Assembly: GCA_029907255.1 (NCBI GenBank) | Contig: JARYMF010000009.1 | Coordinates: forward strand, 97,671-161,670 | From: Armatimonadota bacterium | GTDB taxonomy: Bacteria; Armatimonadota; UBA5829; DTJY01 | DNA: 64,000 nucleotides | Direction: 5' to 3' | Part shown: in pieces, positions 47,501 to 55,198 of the stretch | How the letters are laid out: the number at the start of each line of letters is the position of its first letter | Numbering within the stretch: position 1 is the first letter of the stretch | Notes under the pieces: generated by a model | Databases searched by the model: none | Told to the model about the DNA's origin: nothing | Seen by the model: only the letters and a program-made list of their open reading frames with translations | Position numbers and translations under genes: made by a program

Positions 47501-47531
47501 GGACTTCGTCCAGTTTAGCATCGAGTACTAA
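44511..47531 (+). CDS. Large secreted modular N-acetylmuramoyl-L-alanine amidase
   Basis: The product is about 1006 residues. Modules in order are a signal peptide with a lipobox-like but imperfect LLGGAC, a GerMN-like domain (about 30-140), an Amidase_3 domain (about 168-405; zinc ligand in SPGHG near 174, HTN motif, catalytic Glu near 382), an NBR1-type Ig-like domain (about 425-530), a fibronectin III domain (540-625), a golvesin/Xly-like domain (629-762), a second FN3 (767-857) and a beta-rich C-terminal domain. It would cleave the amide between muramic acid and stem peptide. The start is chosen seven bases after GGGAGG; an ATG at 44505 is too close to it. Confidence 0.83.
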   Translation: MKGMRFPFHLILPLTLFLSLLLGGACQSGTVYFLSQDGSMVGINDPAIADPISALSALAAGPEMVYGAGGLGSAIPRGTKIKGMNIEGDTVIVDFSEEVLAGLDEARLEAIFKQTKATVEQFIPRKSIRLTVNGELMSNFLPPAPEIEPAGTTEPTGEVGIQSLSGRSITLSPGHGIYWNGSGWYTARPVYCAPLDQEDFHNLTYSIYLKSYLEADGMLVKMVRCTDKNYGTCPLSNQDWWKMGASYWLQHVGYPCSVYASYTGDCTLGTGASESSDDIRARPLASDYDNTNIYISLHTNGYQGDCYGTTCPTGTITYYDCSAEHAAWCNVSQNLANAVHDSLISTIRNEIGDSGWVDRGKADSNGAYGEIRIPDRAAILIELAFHDTCDLDAIRLRDSFWTSGAMWGIYKGICQYFGTTPTWGFYSSEYVSDTIPSQMAPGEVRQVSITLRNRGVVWSEAKAFRLGAVDDSDPFTTQTRHTITGEVNPGDTYTWTFTLTAPTTPGNYITDWRMVRDGVTWFGATVQKSIQVGGEPDTQPPSVPQNLAAVPVLPTQVNLTWSASTDNVGVVGYKIYRNNSQIGVSTTTSYSDTTCSSNTTYTYEVTAYDGALNESGRSAPAVVTTPATTDFIIDNPDATFTGTWSTGTMSVDKYGSDYRYIGTQTTETGTATWRPNIQLAGYYDVYCWYPQGSNRTTKAPYTVYWNGGSQLVEVNQQTNGGRWNILVSSKPFATGTGGYLRLGNATGESSLVVMADAARFLKVGDIDSQPPSVPTDLTATVVSKTRVDLSWTASTDNVGVAGYKIYRNGAQIGIAAATSYSDTTCSPNTSYTYTVSAYDAAGNESAQSAPAYATTPGVQTKNYAPTSITLTKGSVASGSVSNLASNDSSYLVINSAKQGQNQIIDWYSSVSIAEAPGSVTKLSITFDGKLSTSLNQKLYLYNWSTSSWVEIDSRTVGNSDVTITWSTTSPASYISASGEIRLRQYTTVKSTSHSSSTDFVQFSIEY
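46132..47078 (+). repeat. Two diverged FN3-coding repeats within the amidase gene
   Basis: Segments 46132-46390 and 46813-47078 encode near-parallel FN3 modules sharing 'STDNVGV.GYKIYRN' and 'YSDTTCS.NT.YTY', with matching DNA in places. They flank the golvesin-like module. Confidence 0.75.
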
Positions 47532-47542
47532 AGACAACATAT

Positions 47543-47610
47543 AGGCAGGTTAAAGCCCACCTGCCATAAAGGAACACTTCAAGGCAGGGAGAAATCCCTG
47601 CCTTATCTTT
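47543..47610 (+). terminator. Tandem hairpin terminators after the amidase gene
   Basis: The first hairpin pairs GGCAGGT (47544-47550) with ACCTGCC (47559-47565). The second is perfect: ten-base arms AAGGCAGGGA (47581-47590) and TCCCTGCCTT (47595-47604) around a GAAA tetraloop, followed by ATCTTTT. The second could also act on the convergent lipid kinase transcript. Confidence 0.75.
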
Positions 47611-47644
47611 TAGCAGTGTTAAATAGCATATTTGTCGGAAAATA

Positions 47645-48523
47645 CTAGGGAACAAGGACAGGAAGGGCGTGTGGAGAGATGGAGACTGCTACTGGGGTTT
47701 TGCCAAAAGAATCGCCGTCAAGTTGAACCATTGTGTCCGGTTCTGAACGCACAATCACGCTTGTTGTCTTAAAGTAACGGATGTTTTTGTTATAAACATG
47801 TTTTTGCATGAATAGTTCAAGAATTTGGCGCAAAAACCCCAATTTGAACGTTACTGGTTGCTCGAAAACAAGGACATCTAGGAGACCATCGTCATGCGAC
47901 CCATATGGTGCAATTTTTAGCTTGTATGTATAAGTCGGGGAGTTTGCAACCACCACCACGTATGCCAAGCCCGAATAGCGGTTATCTGGCATTTCAAGGG
48001 TGAATTTCGTTGCCTTGTACCTTGCAAGGGTTTCGAGACCTTTAAGCACATATGCTGTAGCGCCTATGAGGTCTTTAAGCGGCTGAACGATGTTTGCGAC
48101 TACTTCTGCATCAAATCCGAAACCTGCCATCAGTACAAAGCATCTGCTGTTTGCGACGCCAATGTCTATGTTCTTGACATGCCCTTGAAGGATAGTTTTA
48201 ACGGCTTTATTGATTTTTAGTGGAATTCCAAGCTCGCGGGCAAGAACATTGACAGTGCCAAGAGGTAGAATACCCAGAGTAGAGCCTGAACCGGCCATTC
48301 CAGTGACAACTTCGTTAATTGTTCCGTCCCCGCCGGCTGCAATTATTAGCTTTGCGCCCTTTTCTGCCGCCTGACGCGCAAAAATCGTCGCATCACCTGG
48401 CTTGGCTGTTGACTTGATTTCGCATTCCAAGCCGTGTTCTCGAATGGCTTGCTCTAATCCTCTTCTAAACAGCCTTGAATGGCTTCGGCCTGCGGTTGGA
48501 TTGTAAATAAGAACGGTGCTCAT
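47645..48523 (-). CDS. Diacylglycerol/lipid kinase of the YegS/LCB5 family
   Basis: The 292-residue protein has the DAGK catalytic domain with the nucleotide-binding GGDGT motif (64-68, 'IIAAGGDGTINEVV') and 'LGILPLGTVNVLARELGIP'. The C-terminal YegS-type beta domain ends 'DGDSFGKTPV'. Members phosphorylate diacylglycerol or related lipids. The substrate is not predictable, but recycling of diacylglycerol to phosphatidate would feed CdsA encoded 3.5 kb away. The ribosome-binding site is weak. glmS lies 145 bases upstream on the same strand. Confidence 0.87.
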   Translation of the reverse strand: MSTVLIYNPTAGRSHSRLFRRGLEQAIREHGLECEIKSTAKPGDATIFARQAAEKGAKLIIAAGGDGTINEVVTGMAGSGSTLGILPLGTVNVLARELGIPLKINKAVKTILQGHVKNIDIGVANSRCFVLMAGFGFDAEVVANIVQPLKDLIGATAYVLKGLETLARYKATKFTLEMPDNRYSGLAYVVVVANSPTYTYKLKIAPYGSHDDGLLDVLVFEQPVTFKLGFLRQILELFMQKHVYNKNIRYFKTTSVIVRSEPDTMVQLDGDSFGKTPVAVSISPHALPVLVP

Positions 48524-48668
48524 GATGGTGTAAATAAAGGGAGAGTAGGTGAACTAAGATACTTGGAGAAATACCCCTTTTCTCGCACCCAATCTCCCTT
48601 TTAGTGCAACAATCCGCCTCTGATAGTCAGCAAATCGTGCCGACTATCGCTTTGTATGAGCTAATGTT

Positions 48669-50489
48669 TTATTCTACTGTCACGCTCTTTGCCAGATTCC
48701 TAGGCTGGTCAATCTCGCGATTCAATATTTGGGATGTCCAGTATGCAAGCAACTGAAGTGGAATCATAGTTGGCACAGGCATGAATAGGTCGTGTACCTT
48801 TGGCACCCAGACCACATAGTCAACAACATGGCTCAGGTCGGGATCACCTTCCTTGAGAAGCGCTAGGATGGTTGCACCCCTAGCTTGCATTTCCTTGATG
48901 TTCGAGATTGTTTTCTCGCGGACATGCTCTTGGGTTACCGGGACTATTACCCAAGTGCCTTTTGTAATCAATGCAAGTGGGCCATGTTTCATCTCGCCGG
49001 CGGCGTATGCCTCGGCATGAATATAGGAAATTTCTTTAAGTTTGAGCGCACCTTCCAAACCAACTGCGTAGTCCAGGCCGCGACCAAGGAAGTAAGCGTG
49101 TTCCTGAGGAGCCAGTGCCTTTGCAATTTCCTTTATCTGGTCTTCGGTCTGCAATGCTCTCTCAGCTACTTCAGGGAGCTTTCGCAGTTCTCTGACGTAT
49201 TCCTTCTCTTGTTCTAGAGACATTGTGCCTCTTGCGCGGGCAAGGTAGATACCCATCAGGTAGAGGCCGATTATCTGAGTAATGTATGCTTTTGTTGATG
49301 CAACGCAGATTTCAGGCCCCGCGCGAGTATAAAGAATACTGTCGCATTCCCTATATAACGAGCTTCCGATTACGTTTACAACTGCCACAGTTGTAGAGCC
49401 AAACTTTTTAGCTAGACGAACCGCAGCTAGCGTATCCGCGGTCTCACCAGATTGGCTTATAGCGATTACCAAGCTTTTGTCGTCAAGTATTGGGCCGCGA
49501 TATCGGAATTCGGATGCCAAATCAACTTCAACTGGCACGCCAAGTACTTTCTCAAAGAAGTATTTTCCCACGCAACCCGCATAGTACGCAGTCCCGCATG
49601 CAACAATGTAAATGCGGTTGAACCTCTTAAGTTGTTCGGGTGTGAGTTTTGTTTCTTCAAGACTCACGGTGTCGTCAGCGGTTAGTCTACCTCGCAAGGC
49701 TTCTTTGATGACCGCTGGTTGCTCATGTATCTCCTTTATCATGAAGTGTTCGTAGCCGCCTTTTTCCGCGGCGTTGGCGTCCCACGTAATCTGCAATACC
49801 TCGCGCTTGACCGGAGCCCCTGAAACAGAAGTAAGTGTGATATTATCCTTCGTTAGGAGGGCTAGGTCGCCGTCTTCTAGTACCATGAATTCGCGGGTAT
49901 GGCCAAGAAGCGCTGGAATGTCTGAGGCAATGTAGTTTTCGCCTTTCCCTATGCCGACGATTAGCGGACTATCTTTCCGAGCTGCTACCAAGATGTCAGG
50001 ATGGTCTTTGTGAATGACGCCTATTGCGTATGATCCTTCTATCTCTTTTACAGCCTCTCGAACGGCTTCGAGAAGATCGCCCTTGTAGTGCTTTTCGACT
50101 AGGTGGGCGATTGTTTCTGTGTCAGTCTCAGATTTGAAGACATGTCCCTCTTTTGTGAGCTTTTCTCGCAGTTCAAGGTAGTTCTCTACGATGCCGTTGT
50201 GGACAACTGCAATGTCGCCTTCGCAGCTTGTATGGGGATGTGAGTTTGGAGTTGATGGTGCACCATGAGTTGCCCACCGAGTGTGGCAGATTCCTAAATT
50301 TCCGCTTAAATCGCCAACAATTTGTCGGAGATCTTTGATCTTTCCGACGGTCTTGACGACTTTCAAAGAATGGTCTGCCACAACTGCAATGCCTGCCGAG
50401 TCATAACCTCTGTACTCTAGCTTTGAAAGTTGGTCAAGCAAGGATGATACGCAGTTCCTGCTTCCAATAAATCCAACAATTCCACACAT
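48669..50489 (-). CDS. glmS: Glutamine-fructose-6-phosphate aminotransferase (isomerizing)
   Basis: The 606-residue enzyme makes glucosamine-6-phosphate, the first step to UDP-GlcNAc. It begins MCGIVGFIG, with the nucleophilic Cys exposed after Met removal, followed by the Ntn glutaminase domain and two SIS isomerase domains, ending in 'LAKSVTVE' as the family does. I start it at 50489, with AGAGGT five to six bases upstream. The open frame extends 32 codons further but would block the N-terminal Cys. The leader carries a long hairpin and does not match the glmS ribozyme core. Confidence 0.96.
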   Translation of the reverse strand: MCGIVGFIGSRNCVSSLLDQLSKLEYRGYDSAGIAVVADHSLKVVKTVGKIKDLRQIVGDLSGNLGICHTRWATHGAPSTPNSHPHTSCEGDIAVVHNGIVENYLELREKLTKEGHVFKSETDTETIAHLVEKHYKGDLLEAVREAVKEIEGSYAIGVIHKDHPDILVAARKDSPLIVGIGKGENYIASDIPALLGHTREFMVLEDGDLALLTKDNITLTSVSGAPVKREVLQITWDANAAEKGGYEHFMIKEIHEQPAVIKEALRGRLTADDTVSLEETKLTPEQLKRFNRIYIVACGTAYYAGCVGKYFFEKVLGVPVEVDLASEFRYRGPILDDKSLVIAISQSGETADTLAAVRLAKKFGSTTVAVVNVIGSSLYRECDSILYTRAGPEICVASTKAYITQIIGLYLMGIYLARARGTMSLEQEKEYVRELRKLPEVAERALQTEDQIKEIAKALAPQEHAYFLGRGLDYAVGLEGALKLKEISYIHAEAYAAGEMKHGPLALITKGTWVIVPVTQEHVREKTISNIKEMQARGATILALLKEGDPDLSHVVDYVVWVPKVHDLFMPVPTMIPLQLLAYWTSQILNREIDQPRNLAKSVTVE

Positions 50490-50554
50490 ACTGACCTCTC
50501 TAAAGTATTTAGTTAGTATTTGCCGACCATTGCCGGTATGGAAACGATTACACA

Positions 50555-50596
50555 CTAGGTCCCCAAAGTATGAATCTTCTGTCAAGGGGGACCTAG
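50555..50596 (-). promoter_or_regulatory. Long hairpin in the glmS leader
   Basis: Ten-base perfect arms CTAGGTCCCC (50555-50564) and GGGGACCTAG (50587-50596) surround a 22-base loop. On the minus strand a TTTACT-N18-TAAGAT promoter-like pair ends at 50601, so the hairpin may form the extreme 5' end of the glmS mRNA. No T-tract follows, so a terminator is unlikely. Confidence 0.45.
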
Positions 50597-50711
50597 CATT
50601 ATCTTACCACAGACGTGCCATAATAGTAAAGTCGCTAGAATAGATGACTTCAACACCGTCATCCAAAGCAGCATAAAATATGACTGCTCCGATTCTTTTA
50701 AAGCCCCTTTG

Positions 50712-52367
50712 TCAACGCCTTTCTAAGGTGAGCGTTATTGTTGGTGCATCGCAAATTTCAGGTGGTCCAAAATACTGAATTGGACCCGGGTAAATATATT
50801 CGTCATTAAGCGCCCATTTTTCTCGATTGGCTGCAAACTCCTTGAACGGTGCGCCGTCGAGGTCTACTAACGCTTTTCGGATGACAGGGATACGCTTTCC
50901 TTTGCGGACCTCCATATTAAGCATCATTGTGATTGGGACACCACCCGCTACCCATTCATCTGCTGGGCGTGTTAGATTTTTCACCATTACGGTGTATCCA
51001 CTCAGGCCAGCTCGTATTAATTGTGCCGCTGCGTAGCCAAGCGAATATGCGTAATCTGCATCAAAGTTAGTCGGTGCCGCGCATCGGCCTTCATACCCAA
51101 AGAAATGTGATAGCGGACTGAACTTCACGAAGTCTTTGCCATCATGAGCTTGCAGGAAGCGTATTTTGTCGGAAACCAGGTCAATCAGCAACCTTTCGGT
51201 TTCAACTTGTGAGAGCGGGACGTTCCCATGGCTGTCTCTTTTGAGAAGAACTTCCTGGATGTCCACCGGTAGTGAATTGTATACTTTCCCGCTATGTTCG
51301 CTCAGCAAGCTGCTTAAATACTGTACACGCTCGGAATGGTCTGGCAGGCTCTTGATATATTCCTCGTCTTTGCCGAGAATTGCACTCAACTCATCTATCA
51401 TTGTCTTTATGTCTGCGATAAACTCTACAAGCCCCTCTGGAACGAGCAGCACACCGTAGTTTTTTCCGGCCTGCGCACGCTTGACAATCACATCGGTGAT
51501 ATAGTCAACTATCTCTTCTAAATTTGTGCCTTTGGCTTGGACCTCTTCGGAAATCAGTGCTATGTTCGGATGTACTTGAAGCGCGCACTCGAGCGTTACG
51601 TGGCTTGCCGCACGTCCCATTAAGCGTATGAAATGCCAATATTTAACTGCAGAGGTTGCGTCGCGAGCAATATTGCCGATAAGTTCGGAGTATAACTTTG
51701 CGGCAGTATCGAATCCAAAGGAAGCCTCGATATGTTCATTTTTCATATCGCCATCGATTGTTTTTGGCACTCCAATTATCTTAGTCTTAGAACCCTTGGC
51801 TTTAAGGTGCTCTGCAAGCACAGCAGCGTTTGTATTCGAATCATCGCCGCCGATGATTACTAGCCCATCAAGGTCGAGATCCTTGAAATTTTTTTCGCAT
51901 GCTTCCAGTTCTTCAATCTTTTCTATCTTGTCTCTGCCGCTCATAATCATGTCGAAACCGCCAGTATTGCGGTACTTGTCTATTACATCAGCTGTAAGCT
52001 CTTTGTATTTACACTTTATAACCCCACCTGGCCCTTTGAGGAAGCCATAAAGCTTGCTTTCAGGGTTTGCTGCCTTTAGTGCATCGAACAAACCTGCGAT
52101 GACATTATGGCCGCCGGGAGCCTGTCCGCCAGAAAGGACGACTCCAACTTTCATAGGGGCTGTGCTAAGATTTCCGTCGCCTTCAACCAATGTTGCAATC
52201 GGCTGGCCATAGGTGTTTGGGAATAATGCCTGTATCTCTACTTTGTCTGTTGCGGGCTCGGAAGGCGGTCCGAGTTCAACCTTGATTCTTCCTTCGCGCA
52301 ATGCCTTTGGCAACTTGGGTTGGTAGGCTGCTCGCGCTTTCTGCAAAATTGATATTTCAGTTCCCAT
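50712..52367 (-). CDS. pfp: PPi-dependent phosphofructokinase, long form
   Basis: The 551-residue enzyme interconverts fructose-6-phosphate and fructose-1,6-bisphosphate using pyrophosphate. The GGDDSNTNA motif (Asp in place of the ATP-type Gly) and PKTIDGDMKN, rather than TIDND, mark PPi dependence; 'RLMGRAASH' is the substrate loop. Length and sequence style fit the long plant/spirochaete-like class. The start at 52367 has GGGAGGAG nine bases upstream. The open frame reaching 52460 begins within the gene's own promoter. This would allow reversible glycolysis. Confidence 0.92.
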   Translation of the reverse strand: MGTEISILQKARAAYQPKLPKALREGRIKVELGPPSEPATDKVEIQALFPNTYGQPIATLVEGDGNLSTAPMKVGVVLSGGQAPGGHNVIAGLFDALKAANPESKLYGFLKGPGGVIKCKYKELTADVIDKYRNTGGFDMIMSGRDKIEKIEELEACEKNFKDLDLDGLVIIGGDDSNTNAAVLAEHLKAKGSKTKIIGVPKTIDGDMKNEHIEASFGFDTAAKLYSELIGNIARDATSAVKYWHFIRLMGRAASHVTLECALQVHPNIALISEEVQAKGTNLEEIVDYITDVIVKRAQAGKNYGVLLVPEGLVEFIADIKTMIDELSAILGKDEEYIKSLPDHSERVQYLSSLLSEHSGKVYNSLPVDIQEVLLKRDSHGNVPLSQVETERLLIDLVSDKIRFLQAHDGKDFVKFSPLSHFFGYEGRCAAPTNFDADYAYSLGYAAAQLIRAGLSGYTVMVKNLTRPADEWVAGGVPITMMLNMEVRKGKRIPVIRKALVDLDGAPFKEFAANREKWALNDEYIYPGPIQYFGPPEICDAPTITLTLERR

Positions 52368-52431
52368 ATCTTTAAACTCCTCCCCGAAGTTTTTCTGCAT
52401 AGGGGCGCCGCATTTTAGGACACCATTCTGT

Positions 52432-52460
52432 ATTATATAAGATTCGTACACATTTGACAA
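52432..52460 (-). promoter_or_regulatory. Promoter of pfp
   Basis: On the minus strand TTGTCA and a perfect TATAAT are 17 bases apart. Transcription would start near 52425, about 58 bases before the ATG. Confidence 0.75.
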
Positions 52461-52717
52461 AGCCTGTGGTTGGCCTGCTTTTGATTAAGATGGAATCGAT
52501 TTGCTTCAATGGGGGTGTGTTTGCATAGGATTGCAGGGAAAGTAAAAAGAGGTCAGCTAGATTCATGGCTTTTTATGTTTGAGTGGAATTACGAAATTTC
52601 ACCGAAAGCTAGTCAAATATATTAGTAAACGTGCTCAGCGAATCTGTCAACATAGGAACGTTTAATTCGAACCTAATTGTTGGCGGCACGATTGAAATTA
52701 TAGATTTTATTTGAAAT
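52461..52717. other. Intergenic stretch with no recognised feature
   Basis: This A+T-rich segment between the pfp promoter and the terminator of the secreted protein gene holds no supported open frame, RNA gene or repeat that I can see. Confidence 0.6.
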
Positions 52718-52752
52718 AAAAAAGCGATTAGCCAAAAGCTAATCGCTTTTTT
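52718..52752 (-). terminator. Strong rho-independent terminator
   Basis: A 15-base perfect stem, with a run of six A on one side and six T on the other, encloses a five-base loop (52733-52737). It lies 30 bases after the stop of the secreted-protein gene. The A/T runs on both sides make it bidirectional in form. Confidence 0.9.
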
Positions 52753-52781
52753 ATGTTTGTTGAGTGTCGAGAATCCTTTAA

Positions 52782-53462
52782 CTAAGATGGTACCTCTAGA
52801 ATCAAGGCAAGGTTGTCCTTAAGAGATTGTATCCAATATCCGTGCCATGGTAGCAATTCTGTTGAATCAGGCCATTGGTCTGGATAGCTCAGGGTCATTA
52901 GTGATTGTGCTGTAGCATCAAACCACCAATGTATTTTGGCTAACCAGGGATCTGCCAAATTGCATGCTTGTTCTACAGTTAGTGTCTGCGTACCGTCTGT
53001 TACCTTTACGTTTTCCCAAGGATAATTAAAGTTGTAGGGCGTTCCTATAAGCGTCCAACCGCCTCCGATAGTATCGGTTGGCTTTCCAGGAAGGCTAATC
53101 CACATGTCGGTATTGTAGTTTTCGGTCACGGCTTCGTAGGATATGGTCATCCCACCATTTTCACACCATAGCCAGTAACCTTCGGTGATTAGCGCGCCAC
53201 CAAACGGCTCAGGATCCCAAGGGTCGTAGTAGTAGAAATTTGAGTCCGGCGCGCTATATCTCCAGAGAATACCACTTCCCACCGGAAAGCCTGCGAATAC
53301 AACCTCAGGATTTGGGTTTTTGGGGATTGCAGGCAAACTAATGAGGTTCCACTTTCTGGCTAATGGTGGGGAGGTAACATTTGTTACCTCTGCTGATGCA
53401 ATCGTCATTACCAATTGAGTGACTAGTGCAATTAGCACCATTATGAATATAAACCTTTTCAT
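52782..53462 (-). CDS. Small secreted beta-rich protein, unknown function
   Basis: The 226-residue protein has a clear signal peptide (about 1-24, ending 'IASA'). Two similar units follow, starting 'KWNLISLPAIP' and 'GWTLIGTPYNF', a motif pattern seen in secreted proteins of environmental bacteria and often rich in Trp and Tyr. Eleven or more tryptophans in a small protein suggest carbohydrate or surface binding, but this is inference. The GAGGTG ribosome-binding site is well placed and a strong terminator follows. It lies 77 bases after the gene at 53540, with which it probably shares a promoter. Confidence 0.72.
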   Translation of the reverse strand: MKRFIFIMVLIALVTQLVMTIASAEVTNVTSPPLARKWNLISLPAIPKNPNPEVVFAGFPVGSGILWRYSAPDSNFYYYDPWDPEPFGGALITEGYWLWCENGGMTISYEAVTENYNTDMWISLPGKPTDTIGGGWTLIGTPYNFNYPWENVKVTDGTQTLTVEQACNLADPWLAKIHWWFDATAQSLMTLSYPDQWPDSTELLPWHGYWIQSLKDNLALILEVPS

Positions 53463-53539
53463 TTTCTCACCTCTTCTGATTATTTCTCAAAAACTTAATT
53501 TTGTGCGTTTATATTTCGAAAACCTGCATGTACAGCGAT

Positions 53540-54451
53540 TTACGGCTGTGGCCAAATCTGTATGACGTCAGCTGGTCTTCTAGGTCTGACAATTGGAACT
53601 AATTGTGAGTCGATATACCCCACAGAGCTTATTCCAGTAACTTGGATTATGCTATTGTCAGGATAGCTACCGATTTTAGATTTGTCAATCCTTAGTGGGG
53701 CATTAGGCTTCGACCCATCGTCGAGAAGCAAATATGTATTTCCGTCGGACTCCATTACGGTCCCTTTCACTGCTCCCCATACTGTTACAAGCAAACCAAT
53801 GTTATTCAAGCCGTTTTGGCTCACGCCAAGCTGTCCTTCTCCTGTCTCGGGGTTATATTGGAAGTCGCTTCCGCCTACTGCGAGTGCTTGCATCCCAAGT
53901 GGCTTCAAAGGAGAAATCGGTGGCGTGTCTGGAGCTAGGAGTGTAACCGTTGAGCCAACAATTGCCCTCTCACCGTTTCTGGTGGCTAAGGTGCCGATTA
54001 CACTGACTTTATCTCCCTCAGCAACCGAAGGAATTTGCAATTGTCCGTGATAAAACTGGATGCCCGACGAGCGGTCGCCTGCCTCTATGTAAATCTTGTC
54101 GTTGAAATCCGCTGAGTAGTTCGTTGTTGCGTACACACCCGCAATAGCTACATAAGCGCCATCACGCTTGAGCTTGACTTCGGAGGGCGAATCTACCTGC
54201 TGGGGCTGGGCAATGTCTCCAGACCAAAATCCTATATAATGAATATGAGGATCTGGAGAATAGGCGGGCGTAGCAACTACTCCGACTTCAGCCTGGCCTA
54301 CCGTGCCGTTCATCTTATATGAACCGGCGGCTTCAGTTGACCCGCCGCCTGAGTTAATTGAGAACCAGTCTATTTTATATTGGGCAATGCTTAGACTGGG
54401 GATTAACAAAAAAAGCATGAGAAGCCATAAAACTTTTATTGTGGGTCTCAT
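53540..54451 (-). CDS. Secreted protein with Gly-rich N-terminus and OB-fold-like region
   Basis: The 303-residue protein has a signal peptide (about 1-23). The segment 'IDWFSINSGGGSTEAAGSYKMNGTVGQAEVG' resembles the N-terminal modules of secreted proteins common in Planctomycetes-like bacteria. The C-terminal 200 residues show repeated 'DKIYIEAGDRSSGIQF'/'GNTYLLLDDGSK' strands, like nucleic-acid or sugar-binding OB folds in surface proteins. No catalytic motif is seen. Its own promoter lies at 54497-54525 and an AAAGGAG site precedes the ATG. It probably forms a two-gene transcript with the following secreted protein. Confidence 0.7.
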   Translation of the reverse strand: MRPTIKVLWLLMLFLLIPSLSIAQYKIDWFSINSGGGSTEAAGSYKMNGTVGQAEVGVVATPAYSPDPHIHYIGFWSGDIAQPQQVDSPSEVKLKRDGAYVAIAGVYATTNYSADFNDKIYIEAGDRSSGIQFYHGQLQIPSVAEGDKVSVIGTLATRNGERAIVGSTVTLLAPDTPPISPLKPLGMQALAVGGSDFQYNPETGEGQLGVSQNGLNNIGLLVTVWGAVKGTVMESDGNTYLLLDDGSKPNAPLRIDKSKIGSYPDNSIIQVTGISSVGYIDSQLVPIVRPRRPADVIQIWPQP

Positions 54452-54496
54452 ATCTGCTCCTTTTGGGCGCTCATGATTTAGCCAGCTCTCTATAGT

Positions 54497-54525
54497 AGTT
54501 TATCATATAGTTAGCAAGCTGTCAA
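54497..54525 (-). promoter_or_regulatory. Promoter of the secreted-protein pair
   Basis: On the minus strand a perfect TTGACA is followed after 17 bases by TAAACT. The transcript would start near 54490, about 39 bases before the ATG. Confidence 0.75.
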
Positions 54526-54849
54526 TAGGTAATTGACTGTTTTTTCATGGCGCCTGCTCATAGGTACTAGCTTCCAATATTGCCCGTCAGAAACCGACAT
54601 GAGTATCCATTTAAACTAGTCTATCGCTTGCAATAGGTAGAGTCAACTAGCAAATATACCAGTTTCTGCAAGCCAAGTGCCGGTTTTTATGGCCATTAAT
54701 ATTGGAAAAATAATGTCGGGAAGTTTAATACCCAAAGTTCTAAGCGATAAAACCTTTCGATGTGTAACTTCTAATGCAGGAATTCGCTTGCTATAGCCTA
54801 AATATGGCCAATGGTTGTTGTTAAGGAGTATTTAACCGGGAGATAAACG
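54526..54849. other. Intergenic stretch upstream of acyP
   Basis: This region should contain the acyP promoter, but I see no convincing -35/-10 pair. No open frame or RNA gene is supported. A GGGAG site lies just before the acyP start. Confidence 0.5.
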
Positions 54850-55125
54850 ATGACCAGGAGGTTCAGGGCAATTATTCGTGGGCGAGTGCAGGGGGTTGGT
54901 TTCCGATTTTTCGCTCGCCAAGTTGCAAATGACTTGGGGATTAAAGGTTATGTGCGCAACACACCAGACGGAGCTGTCGAGGTAGTAGCTGAAGGCGAAG
55001 ATTCCGCTCTCGAGACATTCCTTTCTTTCTTAAGGCAAGGGCCTGGGAGGGCTCACGTCACCGATGTAGAGGTGACGTGGGAGGAACCTACTGGACGGTA
55101 TGACTACTTTTTTGTGAGGGGTTGA
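54850..55125 (+). CDS. acyP: Acylphosphatase
   Basis: The 91-residue ferredoxin-like enzyme hydrolyses acyl phosphates such as carbamoyl- or 1,3-bisphosphoglycerate-type substrates. The signature '[17 protein letters not shown]' carries the catalytic Arg, and '[18 protein letters not shown]' the catalytic Asn. Length is exactly that of the family. It stands alone on the plus strand and converges on the RseB-like gene. Confidence 0.94.
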   Translation: MTRRFRAIIRGRVQGVGFRFFARQVANDLGIKGYVRNTPDGAVEVVAEGEDSALETFLSFLRQGPGRAHVTDVEVTWEEPTGRYDYFFVRG

Positions 55126-55198
55126 AGCTTGGGCTATTCCAATAGCGTTATAGATTGGTATTGCCCAGACTAGATATTGTAATTTTCCCGTCGAAATT

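Noticed and set aside
50490..50585. 32-residue N-terminal extension of glmS
   Set aside because: GlmS needs a free Cys after the initiator Met; the ATG at 50489 gives this and has a good ribosome-binding site.
50490..50711. glmS ribozyme upstream of glmS
   Set aside because: The leader does not show the conserved ribozyme core sequence I know from Firmicutes; only a simple hairpin is present.
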